From: Nostoc sp. LPT
Lineage (GTDB): Bacteria > Cyanobacteriota > Cyanobacteriia > Cyanobacteriales > Nostocaceae
Length of the DNA: 50,754 bases
Assembly (NCBI RefSeq): GCF_017115165.1
Contig: NZ_JABXKF010000053.1
Coordinates: 1 to 50,754, forward strand
Reading direction: 5' to 3'
The notes below the pieces were generated by a model. It was given only the letters and a program-made list of their open reading frames with translations. It was not told the origin of the DNA and did no database searches. Numbering within the stretch: the first letter of the stretch is position 1; every line of letters starts with the position of its first letter. Made by a program: the position numbers and the translations under genes. Shown here piece after piece: positions 32,092-41,011 of the stretch.

Positions 32092-32293
32092 ATGGGGATT
32101 GGGGATTGGGGACAAAGCAAGGGAGCAGGGAGCAGGGAGCAGGGGAGTAGGGGGAGATGAGGAGGATAAGGGGGAATTATTGAACAAGTTTCTCCTTTAT
32201 TTTTGAATGCGTGAATTTTGAATTTTGAATTGTTAACTCCCCCCTCTTGCTTGTCTCCTTTGTCTCTTCTCCATGTCCTGTTTGGCCAATGCC
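32092..32293. repeat. Polypurine repeat downstream of the second TolB-like gene
   Basis: GGGGATTGGGGATTGGGG and GGGAGCAGGGAGCAGGG units followed by AATTTTGAATTTTGAATTG and CCCTCTTGCTTG stretches, matching the tract at 31388-31560. It spills into the 3' end of the sdhB gene. Confidence 0.6.
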
Positions 32294-33301
32294 TTATTCC
32301 CTATTCCCTTCTACTTGTTGCACAGATTCAATAAGCGATCGCACTTGTTCTGTCCCCTCGGAAGGTTCAAATGATAGGGGAAACTTACCCCGAAGGATCA
32401 TCCGCAAACCGAGGGGTGCAAGACTGAGTAATCCTTTTAAATCCTGAAAGTAGTTAGCAACTACTTGTAAACCAAATTGGCGTTCATCAATCCAACCACC
32501 TTCTTTAACTAAATCTATCAATACTTTCCGGTGACGAATTGAACGACTATCACTGGCTTGTTTCTGGGTGAGAATTTCTTGTTTAACTTTGGTGATTTGT
32601 TCTAATGGTGCAACTTCCATTGGACAAACAGAATCGCAGTACAAACAACGGGTGCAACCCCATACGCCTTTAGTACCTTCGTTGTAGCTTGCTAAACGAT
32701 TTTCGGTATCGCTATCGCGGGAGTCTGCTACCATTCGGTAAGCTTTGGCAAGGGCATGGGGGCCTACAAAGTCTGGATTAACTTCACGAGCGTTGCATTC
32801 AGAGTAACAAGCACCGCACATAATACAGTTACCAGTTTGATCGAGGCGCGATCGCTCTTGTGGTGTTTGCAAAAACTCTCTTTCTGGTACTTGTCGTGCT
32901 GCCGTACTCACATAAGGGGCAACTGCCTCTAAATTATTCCAGAAACTGCTCATATCTACAACCAAATCTTTAATCACGGGCATATTGCCAAGAGGTGCGA
33001 TCGTGATTTCACCAATAGCATTTACTTTACTTTGGGATGATGGTATTTGTTGTAATCTGGCAAGTTCGCTCCCAACATTTTCTTTACAAGCTAAAGCCGA
33101 ACGCCCATTAATTCGCATAGCACAACTACCACAAATAGTATTGCGGCAATTTTTGCGAAACGCTAAAGTTCCATCTTGCTCCCACTTAATATGATTGAGG
33201 CAATCCAAGATTGTATTACCTGGTTCGGCCTCTACAAGGTAGGTTTGCACAACAGGGGAGGAATTTTGTTGCTGTCGAATGACCTTAAAAATAACTTCCA
33301 T
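32294..33301 (-). CDS. sdhB: Succinate dehydrogenase/fumarate reductase iron-sulfur subunit
   Basis: A 335-aa protein from the ATG at 33301 (the frame opens at 33349). The [2Fe-2S] ferredoxin domain has C52, C57, C60 and C72 in CRNTICGSC and the following ALAC. The C-terminal domain carries CIMCGACYSEC and CTRCLYCDSVCP for the [4Fe-4S] and [3Fe-4S] clusters. It passes electrons from the flavoprotein to quinone. In cyanobacteria this subunit belongs to a respiratory/photosynthetic electron entry point and is usually encoded apart from sdhA, as here. It is longer than the 240-aa enterobacterial subunit, with a C-terminal extension (RHRKVLIDLVKEGGW and on) typical of this group. Confidence 0.93.
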   Translation of the reverse strand: MEVIFKVIRQQQNSSPVVQTYLVEAEPGNTILDCLNHIKWEQDGTLAFRKNCRNTICGSCAMRINGRSALACKENVGSELARLQQIPSSQSKVNAIGEITIAPLGNMPVIKDLVVDMSSFWNNLEAVAPYVSTAARQVPEREFLQTPQERSRLDQTGNCIMCGACYSECNAREVNPDFVGPHALAKAYRMVADSRDSDTENRLASYNEGTKGVWGCTRCLYCDSVCPMEVAPLEQITKVKQEILTQKQASDSRSIRHRKVLIDLVKEGGWIDERQFGLQVVANYFQDLKGLLSLAPLGLRMILRGKFPLSFEPSEGTEQVRSLIESVQQVEGNRE

Positions 33302-33702
33302 AACCACTAACCAAAATTTTAAAATTACTTCACCAGCCTCAATAATCATGAGTTAAAGCAGGTAGTTGCGAAAAGTGAGTTATACTTTTTCGCCCCTAAT
33401 TCAAACTCTAGTGTTAACAGGCTGACGATTAAAGGGCGACTGACTTCTAGTTTAAGGATAACCATTAAAATTTTACTTGTAGTAACGTTGTAGGCAAGAT
33501 TTTTGTCAAATTCTGAGTTAAAACGCCAAAAATGTCATCGCAGCTTTGCATTGAATTTACCTGTTTGGGAATGTAAAGGAAAGAGAGTTTGCTTAAAAAG
33601 TAACTTAAGTCGATCTTTGACCTAGCGATCGTATACAAATGAAATGCATGTGAGGTTAACAACACGTCTTGATGTCAACTTGAGTCAAGCAGTCCTGACA
33701 GT

Positions 33703-33739
33703 AAAATTCCGTCAAGTGGTAGCGAAGGTGGAATTTTTT
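33703..33739 (+). terminator. Possible orphan terminator
   Basis: An AAAATTCC/GGAATTTT stem followed by a T-run within the 1.4-kb gap, with no gene ending before it. If real, it could end a small RNA read on the plus strand; the opposite direction is also possible. Confidence 0.3.
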
Positions 33740-34267
33740 GATTATATAGAAGTGTGAAAGCCCATGTTTAATATATAGTAGTGGCAATCAAGTACTAGGC
33801 ACATGTTAAGAGATTTATTCTTCCCATAGACAGACGTGCAAAATCCTCTCGCCGCTTTTGACCTGAAGATAATAAACCGAGGAAAAATCCTCACCACTTT
33901 CAAAGAAAAGTTAGAGCACCGCAAAACCCGGATGTGCGAGACTTTTCGCTTTTTGGCTTGCTCTCAATCAAGAAAATATGGGATTGAACTCATTGGTCAA
34001 AACTGCTCGTCTCAATTATATAAATTTTTATAAAATCCAGATAGCAATGCTCACGCTTGCAATAAAGGGTTAAGAAAATCGTCACTGCTTTTTTCTTCTT
34101 TAAGTCCAGGAATTTAAATAAAAATTTACTAGCAATTTTAATTCAAAATTAAACAACTATTTTGCTATTATTAGTCCATGCTAGTATTTAATATAAAATT
34201 ACGAAGTAGCAAAACCAGAATCAATAGCCGTATCAGCGCGGTTAATACTGCTTTGTTGATTCGTAAT

Positions 34268-34295
34268 GTAGAGACAAGAAAATTCGCGTCTCTAC
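34268..34295. repeat. GTAGAGAC palindromic repeat
   Basis: The arms GTAGAGAC and GTCTCTAC (34268-34275 and 34288-34295) enclose a 12-nt loop; a common palindrome type in Nostoc-like genomes. Confidence 0.6.
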
Positions 34296-34773
34296 TGGTA
34301 GGACAAAAGGGTGTATGCCCATAGGACTCTATTGAAATACTATGCTGTCCTAAGCTTGAGAGTACGAGTGGAGAAAACTCTACTTGCTCATTGGCAATAA
34401 AGGCAAGCACTGAAAGTGAAAAACCTGCAATTCTTTGGGTCTACGACTTATTTGCAGTAGAACCTAACCCCATTTGTAAAGGTGGCTGAAAGTTACACCG
34501 CTACAGTAGCGCCAAAGGAGAAAATAGTTTTCTTTCTGATGGCGAATAATGGTTAAAAGTGCCGTAACATCGCCAAAATTAATGTCTATGGCAACTATGG
34601 CCTCTAGTTGGTTGTGGACAACCATATATAGAAGTGCTTTTGGCTCCTATCGACAGGAATTCACCCGTTACACTAGGGTCTTCAGTAGCTCTATGCAAAT
34701 GCTAAAAAATAAAATGCTGGCATGAGACTACATTGTTTATCAGTTTGGAGAGAGTAAGGAAAATTTGAGCATA

Positions 34774-35211
34774 ATGACTGAAACTGCAACTGCGCCATTA
34801 ACTGGAAAAGCACTACTTGCTAAAGTAAAAGAACTTTCCACATTACCACGCCGAGAAAGAGCTAAACAGTGCGGCTATTACACTGTTACTAAGAATAACC
34901 AAGTTCGTGTTAATCTCACCGATTTTTATGACGCTTTGCTATCTGCAAGGGGAATTCCTCTAAGTCCAGAAGCACCTAAAGATGGTCGTGGTCGTGAACC
35001 GACATATCGGGTTAGTGTCCATCAAAATGGTCAGATTGTAATTGGTGCTACATACACCAAAGCAATGGGCTTGAAAGCTGGAGATGAGTTTGAAATTAGG
35101 CTGGGATACAAACATATTCACCTGATTCAACTAGGTGAAAGCGATAAAAAACTAACCTCACAAGATATAGATTCTGACGAATCAGACGAAGATTTGGAAG
35201 ACGAAGAGTAA
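34774..35211 (+). CDS. calA: cyAbrB-type transcriptional regulator (CalA-like)
   Basis: A 145-aa protein from ATG 34774, with GGAGAGAGTAAGGA upstream; a TTG at 34765 opens the frame earlier. It has the LTGKALLAKVKELSTLPRRERAKQCGYYTVTKNNQVRVNL-type cyAbrB layout (key pieces GKALL, AKQCGYY, RVNLTDFYDALL) and the C-terminal AbrB-like GQIVIGATYTKAMGLKAGDEFEIRLGYKHIHL. The acidic tail (DESDEDLEDEE) is typical. CyAbrB regulators control carbon/nitrogen balance, hydrogenase and superoxide dismutase genes in cyanobacteria. The CalA assignment rests on overall resemblance; a cyAbrB2 paralog cannot be excluded. Confidence 0.85.
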   Translation: MTETATAPLTGKALLAKVKELSTLPRRERAKQCGYYTVTKNNQVRVNLTDFYDALLSARGIPLSPEAPKDGRGREPTYRVSVHQNGQIVIGATYTKAMGLKAGDEFEIRLGYKHIHLIQLGESDKKLTSQDIDSDESDEDLEDEE

Positions 35212-35375
35212 ATTTGCTGATGGTAAAGATAAGTTTCAGGTGATGATAACTTGTCCTTACCCCGACAGCAAATTGGTAGCCAGGTAAAAAATACGATTAG
35301 ACCCCTTGCAGAAGTCACCAAATTTAGTAGAGTCTTGATTAATCAGCAAGAAATCTATAATGCAAGAAGTCTATC

Positions 35376-36236
35376 GTGTTTTTTTTGTTTATTTTGATAA
35401 CTTTCTTTGAGTTTTCGGTCAACGTCTTACTGGCGTTTAGAGAAAATGCACCGCCACTAGTTATAGTGACGGCATTTTTTGTTTGCTGGATAGTTTGCTG
35501 GTTGCCAGTAGCAACAGTATCAGCAATATTGCTTAATTGGCAACCTCCTAAACCTTTACAGCCAGAGCAAAAAATGCCGTTATTGGTTTCACTTTACCTA
35601 TTAGCTCCCCCGATTCTCTGGGGAGTTATTTGGTTGACTAATAAATCTTTTTCAGATTACGGCTTTGTTGCCAATCTTTCAACTCTTAGTTCTTTAGCAC
35701 TAGGTTTTAGTTTGGGAGTGCTGAGTCTAGCCATTGTATTTAGTGGGCAATTCGGATTGGGTTGGTGTTCTTTTGAAAAGTCGAATTTCAAGTTAGTATT
35801 ACCCATTTTGCTACCGATTTTCTTGATAGCGTTGTTAGTCAGTGGGATAGAAGAGTTAGTTTTTCGCGGTTTCCTGTTCACAGAATTAGCGCAGGATTAC
35901 CCAGCTTGGGTAGCAGCAGCAATTTCTAGCTTGATTTTTGCCTTGTTACACTTGGTTTGGGAGCAACGCGAAACTGCACCCCAACTTCCTGGATTATGGC
36001 TGATGGGAATGGTGCTGGTGTTAGCACGCTTTGCCGCAAGTGGTAATTTGGGTTTAGCTTGGGGATTGCACGCGGGATGGGTATGGGCGATCGCTACCAT
36101 AGATACAGCAGAACTAATTACTTACACAGGTAAAGTCTCTGACTGGTTCACAGGTAAGAACAAAAAACCCCTAGCTGGCTTGGCGGGAATTATTTGTGTA
36201 TTGGGAACTGGAATAATTATTTGGTTCAACTCTTAA
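35376..36236 (+). CDS. CPBP-family intramembrane metalloprotease
   Basis: A 286-aa polytopic membrane protein of the CAAX/CPBP (Abi) family. The catalytic motif EExxxR is E159-E160-LVF-R164, followed by FxxxH-type ALLH (about 194) and a later HAGW motif, the usual second and third motifs. About seven transmembrane helices run through the chain. The start GTG 35376 lies in a run of eight T residues. An ATG 16 bp upstream (MQEVYRVF) is out of frame by one base, so a slippage or sequencing error may hide a longer N-terminus. Such proteases process prenylated or short membrane peptides, or confer bacteriocin immunity; the target is unknown. It follows the cyAbrB gene. Confidence 0.87.
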   Translation: MFFLFILITFFEFSVNVLLAFRENAPPLVIVTAFFVCWIVCWLPVATVSAILLNWQPPKPLQPEQKMPLLVSLYLLAPPILWGVIWLTNKSFSDYGFVANLSTLSSLALGFSLGVLSLAIVFSGQFGLGWCSFEKSNFKLVLPILLPIFLIALLVSGIEELVFRGFLFTELAQDYPAWVAAAISSLIFALLHLVWEQRETAPQLPGLWLMGMVLVLARFAASGNLGLAWGLHAGWVWAIATIDTAELITYTGKVSDWFTGKNKKPLAGLAGIICVLGTGIIIWFNS

Positions 36237-36272
36237 GTATTTTTATTTCCCATAGAAGATGTATGTTAACGC

Positions 36273-36305
36273 AGATCCCCAACTTCTTCGAGAAGTCGGG
36301 GATCT
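36273..36305. terminator. Hairpin between convergent CPBP and M48 genes
   Basis: The arms AGATCCCC (36273-36280) and GGGGATCT (36298-36305) close over an inner stem ACTTCTTCGAGAAGT. It lies between the convergent stops at 36236 and 36365, so it can serve both. Its core is like the hairpin at 21040-21066. Confidence 0.65.
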
Positions 36306-36364
36306 AAATCCAACGATTTAGTAGACACCATTCCACTGTACTAATCTTTATTTAGTACTCAAAA

Positions 36365-37327
36365 CTACTCAGACCTTTTCATTCTGTCGATTTCTCGTTG
36401 TAATTCTTCAATTTGACGGCGTAAAATTTCTGTTTCATTTGCGGAAGATTCTGCTGCAACATTTACCGATCCAGAAGCAGGCGATCGCTGATAATTTCCT
36501 CGGCGAATTTGCTGATATTCTTCGGATATTGCCCACGACCGTAAGTAATGTAAGCGTTCAACAGGGAAAGGATGACTCAACATCATACCCTGAGCGCCAT
36601 TGTAGATCAAGAATTTATATATCTGATTCAGTCCATCCTCATCCAATGCCTGATAATTTTCTGACTGCTTGATAAACTCTTGTAAACTACACTCATTGGC
36701 ATATTTGTTACTACCGCCAGAAAGTTTCATCATCGTTGACATCACAGGATTCAAATCATCCATCACTAGTAGTGCAGCGCGATCTGACGATAACTCGGCT
36801 TTGCGCCGCCACTCAAAAAAGGCGTAAATCAAGCCTTGTGTGACAATATTACCGATGCCAAAGGTCAATTCTCCCAAGGCAGAAGCAGCACTCATCGCCC
36901 ACATCGCCATTTGAATTAAAATAGTATGACCACATTTAATATGCCCCAATTCATGGGCTAGCACCGCCCGAATCTCGGTTTCGTCTAGTAAGTCTAGTAT
37001 CCCTGTATTTATGACTATGTAAGGATTCTCTTGCCCCAGCGCATAGCTATTTGCTTGGGGATTTTGCGAGACAAACAGTGTTGGTTCTGGGTAAATGTCC
37101 AAATCTCGGACGCATTCCCGAAACATCTGGTAAATAGTGGAATATTGACGCGGCCCGACTTGGATGGTGTTACCCATTAGATAGACTAATTGAGGGCGTT
37201 CGTAGATAAATTCCACAAATTTACGAGCGATTAAATCAAATCCTGGTAAATTTCGTAAAGCTTGCTCGGCTTGACGATCTAGTGGATGCCTAAAGGCTTC
37301 GCTGGAAATTCCTGTGTAAGTTGGCAT
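36365..37327 (-). CDS. M48-family zinc metalloprotease
   Basis: A 320-aa metalloprotease. The zinc motif HEXXH is H125-ELG-H129, and the third ligand Glu is expected in the helix around WRRKAELSSDRAALL (about 175-190), where E179 fits. The N-terminal region MPTYTGISSEAFRHPLDRQAEQAL and NPYIVINTGILDLL are typical of the cyanobacterial M48 group. Two hydrophobic stretches sit near the centre (QMAMWAMSAASALG, FGIGNIVTQGLIYAF). The C-terminus is a coiled coil (EILRRQIEELQREIDRMKR). M48 proteases (HtpX/Ste24/Oma1-like) cut damaged membrane proteins. It may be membrane-associated; the substrate is unknown. Confidence 0.92.
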   Translation of the reverse strand: MPTYTGISSEAFRHPLDRQAEQALRNLPGFDLIARKFVEFIYERPQLVYLMGNTIQVGPRQYSTIYQMFRECVRDLDIYPEPTLFVSQNPQANSYALGQENPYIVINTGILDLLDETEIRAVLAHELGHIKCGHTILIQMAMWAMSAASALGELTFGIGNIVTQGLIYAFFEWRRKAELSSDRAALLVMDDLNPVMSTMMKLSGGSNKYANECSLQEFIKQSENYQALDEDGLNQIYKFLIYNGAQGMMLSHPFPVERLHYLRSWAISEEYQQIRRGNYQRSPASGSVNVAAESSANETEILRRQIEELQREIDRMKRSE

Positions 37328-37340
37328 AATTTAGGGTATT

Positions 37341-37380
37341 GGGTGATTGGTGATTGGTCATTGGTCATTAGTCATTAGTC
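37341..37380. repeat. 7-bp tandem repeats (TTGGTCA / TTAGTCA)
   Basis: Tandem heptamers just upstream of the M48 start. A second heptamer run (AAAGGAC/AAATGAC) lies at about 37478-37508. Both are of the short-tandem type seen in heterocystous cyanobacteria. Confidence 0.8.
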
Positions 37381-37381
37381 A

Positions 37382-37431
37382 CTTGTACTGAGCGTAGTCG
37401 TTGGCGTGGTCACTGAGCGTAGTCGAAGTGC
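37382..37431. repeat. Two copies of the CACTGAGCGTAGTCG repeat
   Basis: Copies at 37382-37401 (TGTACTGAGCGTAGTCG) and 37408-37431 (GGTCACTGAGCGTAGTCGAAGTG), of the 254-277 family. Confidence 0.7.
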
Positions 37432-37563
37432 AGCCTCTCCAAGAGTTGTATTGGTCATTAGTTTTGGATCAATGGCAAAGGACAAAGGACAAATGACAAA
37501 TGACAAGATAATAGAAATGGGGCAATTGGAAGTAAAAATCACTTTGTATGGAATTGAAAGCGT

Positions 37564-39141
37564 GTGATTGAGGCAGAAGTTCATTTGTCACTACATAACT
37601 TTTTGCGATCGCAAGCGGGGTTCCCTTCCTGGCCCCATCATTTGACGATGGCACGGTTGGTAGCACGCGCCTTGCGCCTGGGACGTAGCGCCCTAATTCA
37701 AGTCGGGGCAGTTTGTGGCTATCAAGGGCGGTATCGTACTAGTTTCGTAGCATCAGCCCTGATGTGGCATGGCCCTGTAATTATTGTTGCTCAAGAAGCA
37801 GTTCAGCAACTTCTGCTGCGGGTGGAAATTCCCCGTCTACAGCAGTGGCTACCAGCCAATAAATCAATTAGAACAGGTGACGCTTGGCCTGATGCTGAGT
37901 TCCAAGGGCTACTGTTGACCTCCCCAGAAGCTTGGTTAAGAGGACAATTGGCTGGTGGCTCACGCTTTCCCCAAGGCATTCCCACAATTATTGATGGGGT
38001 AGACGATCTCGAAGATTGGGTGCGTCATCAACTTACTCAAGATATTCAACCCGATGATTGGGATCAACTGATGCTAGCTTGTCCCAACCAAGCTGAGGCA
38101 ATTCGTGAAGCACGCATACAACTAACACACGAACTTTTTCAGCATCCTGCTAATCCATATCAGTGCTATCTAATTTCCCAGCCAGAAATAGAAATTTTAG
38201 GCCATCTTTATGCTGCTTTAGAGACAGTACAAACACTGCCGGAACCCTGGAAAAAATTCTGGCAACAATTTCAAACCCTTAACGAAAATCTTTCCCCCTC
38301 ATCTCCCTCATCTCCCCCATCTCCCCCACCTCTCTTCTGGGCGACTATTGCCCATCGACAAGGTTTATTTTCTTTGCACTACGCCCCAATGGAATTAGGG
38401 GAAATACTCTCGCCTATTTGGCAGCGACAACCAGTAGTTTTAATTGGCAGCGCTATCGAACCGGAAACTGAGGCTCCCCTTTTTCGCCAGCGCCTGGGTT
38501 TGGACGATTTAACTTGCCTGAAATTCTCCTCGGAGAACCAAGCGGAAGCAATTCAACTGTATGTACCCTATAAGTTGCCCCTACCCAACACACCAGAATT
38601 TCAAGCAGCATTTATTCACAAAGTCCGCACACTAGTTTGTCTAAGTGCGACAGCACCAGGGTTGACGGTTGTCTTGGTGGGAGATGTACCACTCAAGTCT
38701 CAAGTGGCGACAATTCTGGCCTCAGAGTTTGGTTCGCGGGTGCAAGTAGAAAAAACTTGTTTAGATGAAAATGGTATTTTGATTAGCGGTTGGGAATTTT
38801 GGCGAGAACATCAACGAGTCTTGCCCGCACCCCATCTGTTAATCATTGCTACTTTGCCCCTACCATCTTTGGAAAATCCCCTGGTAGCTGGTAGAGTAGC
38901 TCTTTATAAGCGATCGCATCAAGATTGGTTCCGTTTATACTTGTTGCCAGCAGCTTTAAATGAATTACAACGGGCGATCGCTCCAGTACGAGAAAGTCAA
39001 GGGATTGTGGCTTTACTTGATAGTCGTGTAGTTAACCGCAGCTACGGCGCTCAAATTCTCGCAGCTTTAAGTCCTCTGGCACGCATTAACTATCTCGATC
39101 CCAGCCTGTTTTCTAACACTGGTGAAGAAAATTCAGCTTAA
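37564..39141 (+). CDS. DinG-like helicase with degenerate ATPase motifs
   Basis: A 525-aa protein starting at GTG 37564. The C-terminal part (about 420-515: WFRLYLLPAALNELQRAIAPVRESQGIVALLDSRVVNRSYG) matches the DinG/XPD helicase C-terminal domain, including the Q-x-x-R-A-I-x-x-x-R-x-x-x-D/G motif VI region. The N-terminal equivalents of the ATPase motifs are broken: the Walker A position reads GAVCGYQGRYRTS (48-60) without a GKT/S lysine, and the DEAH box reads IIDGVDDLED. The protein is thus an ATPase-dead relative, perhaps a DNA-binding accessory subunit. Residues about 243-257 (SPSSPSSPPSPPP) come from a repeat insertion at 38292-38333. Confidence 0.82.
   Translation: MIEAEVHLSLHNFLRSQAGFPSWPHHLTMARLVARALRLGRSALIQVGAVCGYQGRYRTSFVASALMWHGPVIIVAQEAVQQLLLRVEIPRLQQWLPANKSIRTGDAWPDAEFQGLLLTSPEAWLRGQLAGGSRFPQGIPTIIDGVDDLEDWVRHQLTQDIQPDDWDQLMLACPNQAEAIREARIQLTHELFQHPANPYQCYLISQPEIEILGHLYAALETVQTLPEPWKKFWQQFQTLNENLSPSSPSSPPSPPPLFWATIAHRQGLFSLHYAPMELGEILSPIWQRQPVVLIGSAIEPETEAPLFRQRLGLDDLTCLKFSSENQAEAIQLYVPYKLPLPNTPEFQAAFIHKVRTLVCLSATAPGLTVVLVGDVPLKSQVATILASEFGSRVQVEKTCLDENGILISGWEFWREHQRVLPAPHLLIIATLPLPSLENPLVAGRVALYKRSHQDWFRLYLLPAALNELQRAIAPVRESQGIVALLDSRVVNRSYGAQILAALSPLARINYLDPSLFSNTGEENSA
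38292..38333. repeat. CATCTCCC tandem tract inserted in the DinG-like gene
   Basis: The pyrimidine-rich tract has repeats of TCATCTCCC, the complement of the GGGAGATGA units seen between genes (12351-12510, 31388-31440). It encodes a Ser/Pro stretch in frame. Confidence 0.8.
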
Positions 39142-39166
39142 GGTTATTTCCCAATGTCCTTCAGGA

Positions 39167-39213
39167 GTGCTGAGTGCTGTTAGCAAAAGCGGGGCGTTTA
39201 GCCCGTGCTGAGT
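39167..39213. repeat. GGGGCGTTTAGCCC dispersed repeat
   Basis: A GTGCTGAGTGCTGTTAGC unit followed by GGGGCGTTTAGCCCGTGCTGAGT. The same element is at 25881-25943 and 46338-46377. GGGC...GCCC allows a small hairpin. Confidence 0.75.
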
Positions 39214-39423
39214 GGGGAATCTCACTTCTTTACTCGCTTGCCGAGGAACTCGAAACTCGGAACTGTTTTGCCCCCCAATTTACATTTTGTCAACAAAGCG
39301 CGATCGCAAACAAGCAAGCACTATTATCAGCTTATGGAAGGTGATGCGATTCATCGCCTCTGGAGTAGGCATGATTAGTGGCAAAATAAATTTAGAACCT
39401 AAGTATAATTTGAGTTGCTGATT

Positions 39424-39639
39424 ATGGGTGAAGCAAAACGTCGTAAAACCACACTAGGGAAAACATACGGTCAAGAGACTCGGATCTTATCTTGGGTTCC
39501 GATCACTAAAACTCAAGGCGAACAATTTGTCACTTGGACTACTCGTGGTGCTTGGATAGGCATTGGTCTTATGGTTGTGGGATGGGCAACAATCCGTTTT
39601 ATCGGCCCAGCTTTCGGTTGGTGGCAAGTAGTCTATTAA
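39424..39639 (+). CDS. DUF2839 small membrane protein
   Basis: A 71-aa protein from ATG 39424 (MGEAKRRKTTLGKTYG). The N-terminus is basic, residues about 42-64 form a hydrophobic helix (WIGIGLMVVGWATIRFIG), and it ends GWWQVVY. The MGEAKRR start is the hallmark of the cyanobacterial DUF2839 family, whose function is unknown. Most likely a single-helix thylakoid or plasma membrane protein. A 14-bp perfect inverted repeat follows the stop. Confidence 0.88.
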   Translation: MGEAKRRKTTLGKTYGQETRILSWVPITKTQGEQFVTWTTRGAWIGIGLMVVGWATIRFIGPAFGWWQVVY

Positions 39640-39653
39640 TTCTTAATTCATAA

Positions 39654-39690
39654 TTGAATTAGTTGGATATCCAGACTCCAACTAATTCAA
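39654..39690 (+). terminator. Inverted repeat after the DUF2839 gene
   Basis: Perfect 14-bp arms TTGAATTAGTTGGA (39654-39667) and TCCAACTAATTCAA (39677-39690), 9-nt loop, 15 bp after the stop codon. There is no T-run after it, but the position suggests a transcript end or mRNA-stabilising stem. Confidence 0.55.
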
Positions 39691-40666
39691 GACCACTAAA
39701 AAAGACAATGACGCGCAAGTGTTTCGCCAATAATTCCGAATTACGTTGGCGCAACGGTAGCGAGTTTGCATACCCTATGGGAAAGCAAGCTAGGCGCAGC
39801 CTCTTGTAGAAAGCATTATGACGAATTACGAATTAGTTAACTGAGTTATTAATAAAAAATAATTACTCGCTTTGGATAGATAATCGAAATATATTATATA
39901 TGCATTAAGTTTGGTAAAACTAAACTAAGATAAGAATCCTTCTAAATTGCCGTGCTTTAGTTCGTACAACTTTCTGAAAATAATCTGAAAATACCTGGAA
40001 ATATTGCCTAAATGGCAACATTGCTCTGCTGAGTTTAGGTATTGTCAGTGTTAAGTTTCCCCATGTGGATTCTACACTCACACTTGTCTACTAACTAGGC
40101 TATCTTTGTATTGATTATTACATTTATCACTTGCTACTACTTAATCTATAATTTGCACTGTCATCTGCTTCACTTTATATATATAGGAGGAATGAATTTG
40201 GTATAACTAATCATTTGTCTATACCAAAATCTACGTTAGAAAGAAAACAGATTAAACATCTAAAAGAGACACTATAACGATGCAAAACTACATTATGGCA
40301 TTTAATAACAGTGTATTTGGCTGCTCATAGCCAATAAAACCCAAATATCTAGCTTTTTTGTAGTTGACTAGTGCTAGATTTAAGTTACTCTTAAAGCGGA
40401 TCGCTTACTCTAAGAATCTACCCTGACAGAAGTGTATAAAGATATAGTTAAATTTAGCAATTCTGTCCGAGATTTTGAATTTGCAAACTGAATAGTTTGA
40501 TACGACCCTCAAAATCCCGATCCACTACCCTAAACAAAGTAGTCAATTAACGACTCAATATCATCTGTTTGGTAATTGTAATGAATAGTTTACAATACCA
40601 ATGGGTGAGAAAATCTAAAGAAAATATAAAAGAAACTCAACTTACTGTGGTGTCTGGAGGACAAAA
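39691..40666. other. Long AT-rich intergenic region with a dispersed repeat and two tiny frames
   Basis: Nearly 1 kb with no clear gene. A GC-rich repeat fills about 39742-39805 (GGCGCAACGGTAGCGAG and GGCGCAGCCTC). A strong ribosome site AGGAGG at about 40186 precedes an ATG at 40192 that gives only MNLV. A second ATG at 40280 begins a 16-codon frame (MQNYIMAFNNSVFGCS). Both lie on the plus strand ahead of the gene at 40667 and could be leader peptides, or chance. Confidence 0.45.
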
Positions 40667-41011
40667 GTGTTTCTGAGACTAGCACATCAACATCGACAAT
40701 TCGTCCAAGACTTAGTAATGAACCTGCAAGCCTTGGCGATTGTATTAGAGCGGCGTGGGTATCCTGCATCCTGCTATACCTGTGGCGACCAAATGAATAG
40801 TGCATCGTTTATGGTTAGCTTGGGTGATAACCACCTGATTCGATTTTTAGTGTCCGATTACGGCATTACTTGGACGGAAATGCGGGATGACCGCGAATTA
40901 ATGAAGCTAGAGGGTGCGGAGGCAATTAGCCAATTAGACGAACTGGCCGATCTTGTCAAGCAATCTATGCAAAGTGATACAAGCTCTAAAACTCTTGCCA
41001 AGAAGTATTAA
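40667..41011 (+). CDS. Conserved hypothetical protein
   Basis: A 114-aa soluble protein starting at GTG 40667 with TGGAGG 7 bp upstream; an internal ATG at 40718 (MNLQALAIVL) is an alternative. The central part has the motif RRGYPASCYTCGDQMNSASFMVSLGDNHLIRFLVSDYGITWTEMRDD (key pieces CYTCG and DYGITW), and the C-terminus is a charged helix (LDELADLVKQSMQ). I do not recognise a family with a known role. Two cysteines spaced C-x-x-C could bind metal or be redox active, but nothing confirms it. Confidence 0.65.
   Translation: MFLRLAHQHRQFVQDLVMNLQALAIVLERRGYPASCYTCGDQMNSASFMVSLGDNHLIRFLVSDYGITWTEMRDDRELMKLEGAEAISQLDELADLVKQSMQSDTSSKTLAKKY

Larger units (their letters stand above)
33302..34773. 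other. Gene-poor region upstream of the cyAbrB gene
   Basis: About 1.4 kb without a convincing gene. Features seen are a hairpin GCGAAAAGT...ACTTTTTCGC (about 33368-33393) in the sdhB leader, an inverted repeat AAAATTCC...GGAATTTTTT (33703-33739) with a T-run that could end a small plus-strand RNA, and a palindrome GTAGAGAC...GTCTCTAC (34268-34295) of a dispersed type. The short open frames in it show no recognisable protein. The final about 100 bp should hold the cyAbrB promoter. Confidence 0.5.

Noticed and set aside
33836..34033. 65-codon plus frame in the gap before the cyAbrB gene
   Set aside because: No recognisable motif, alternative start codon and no ribosome site; likely chance.
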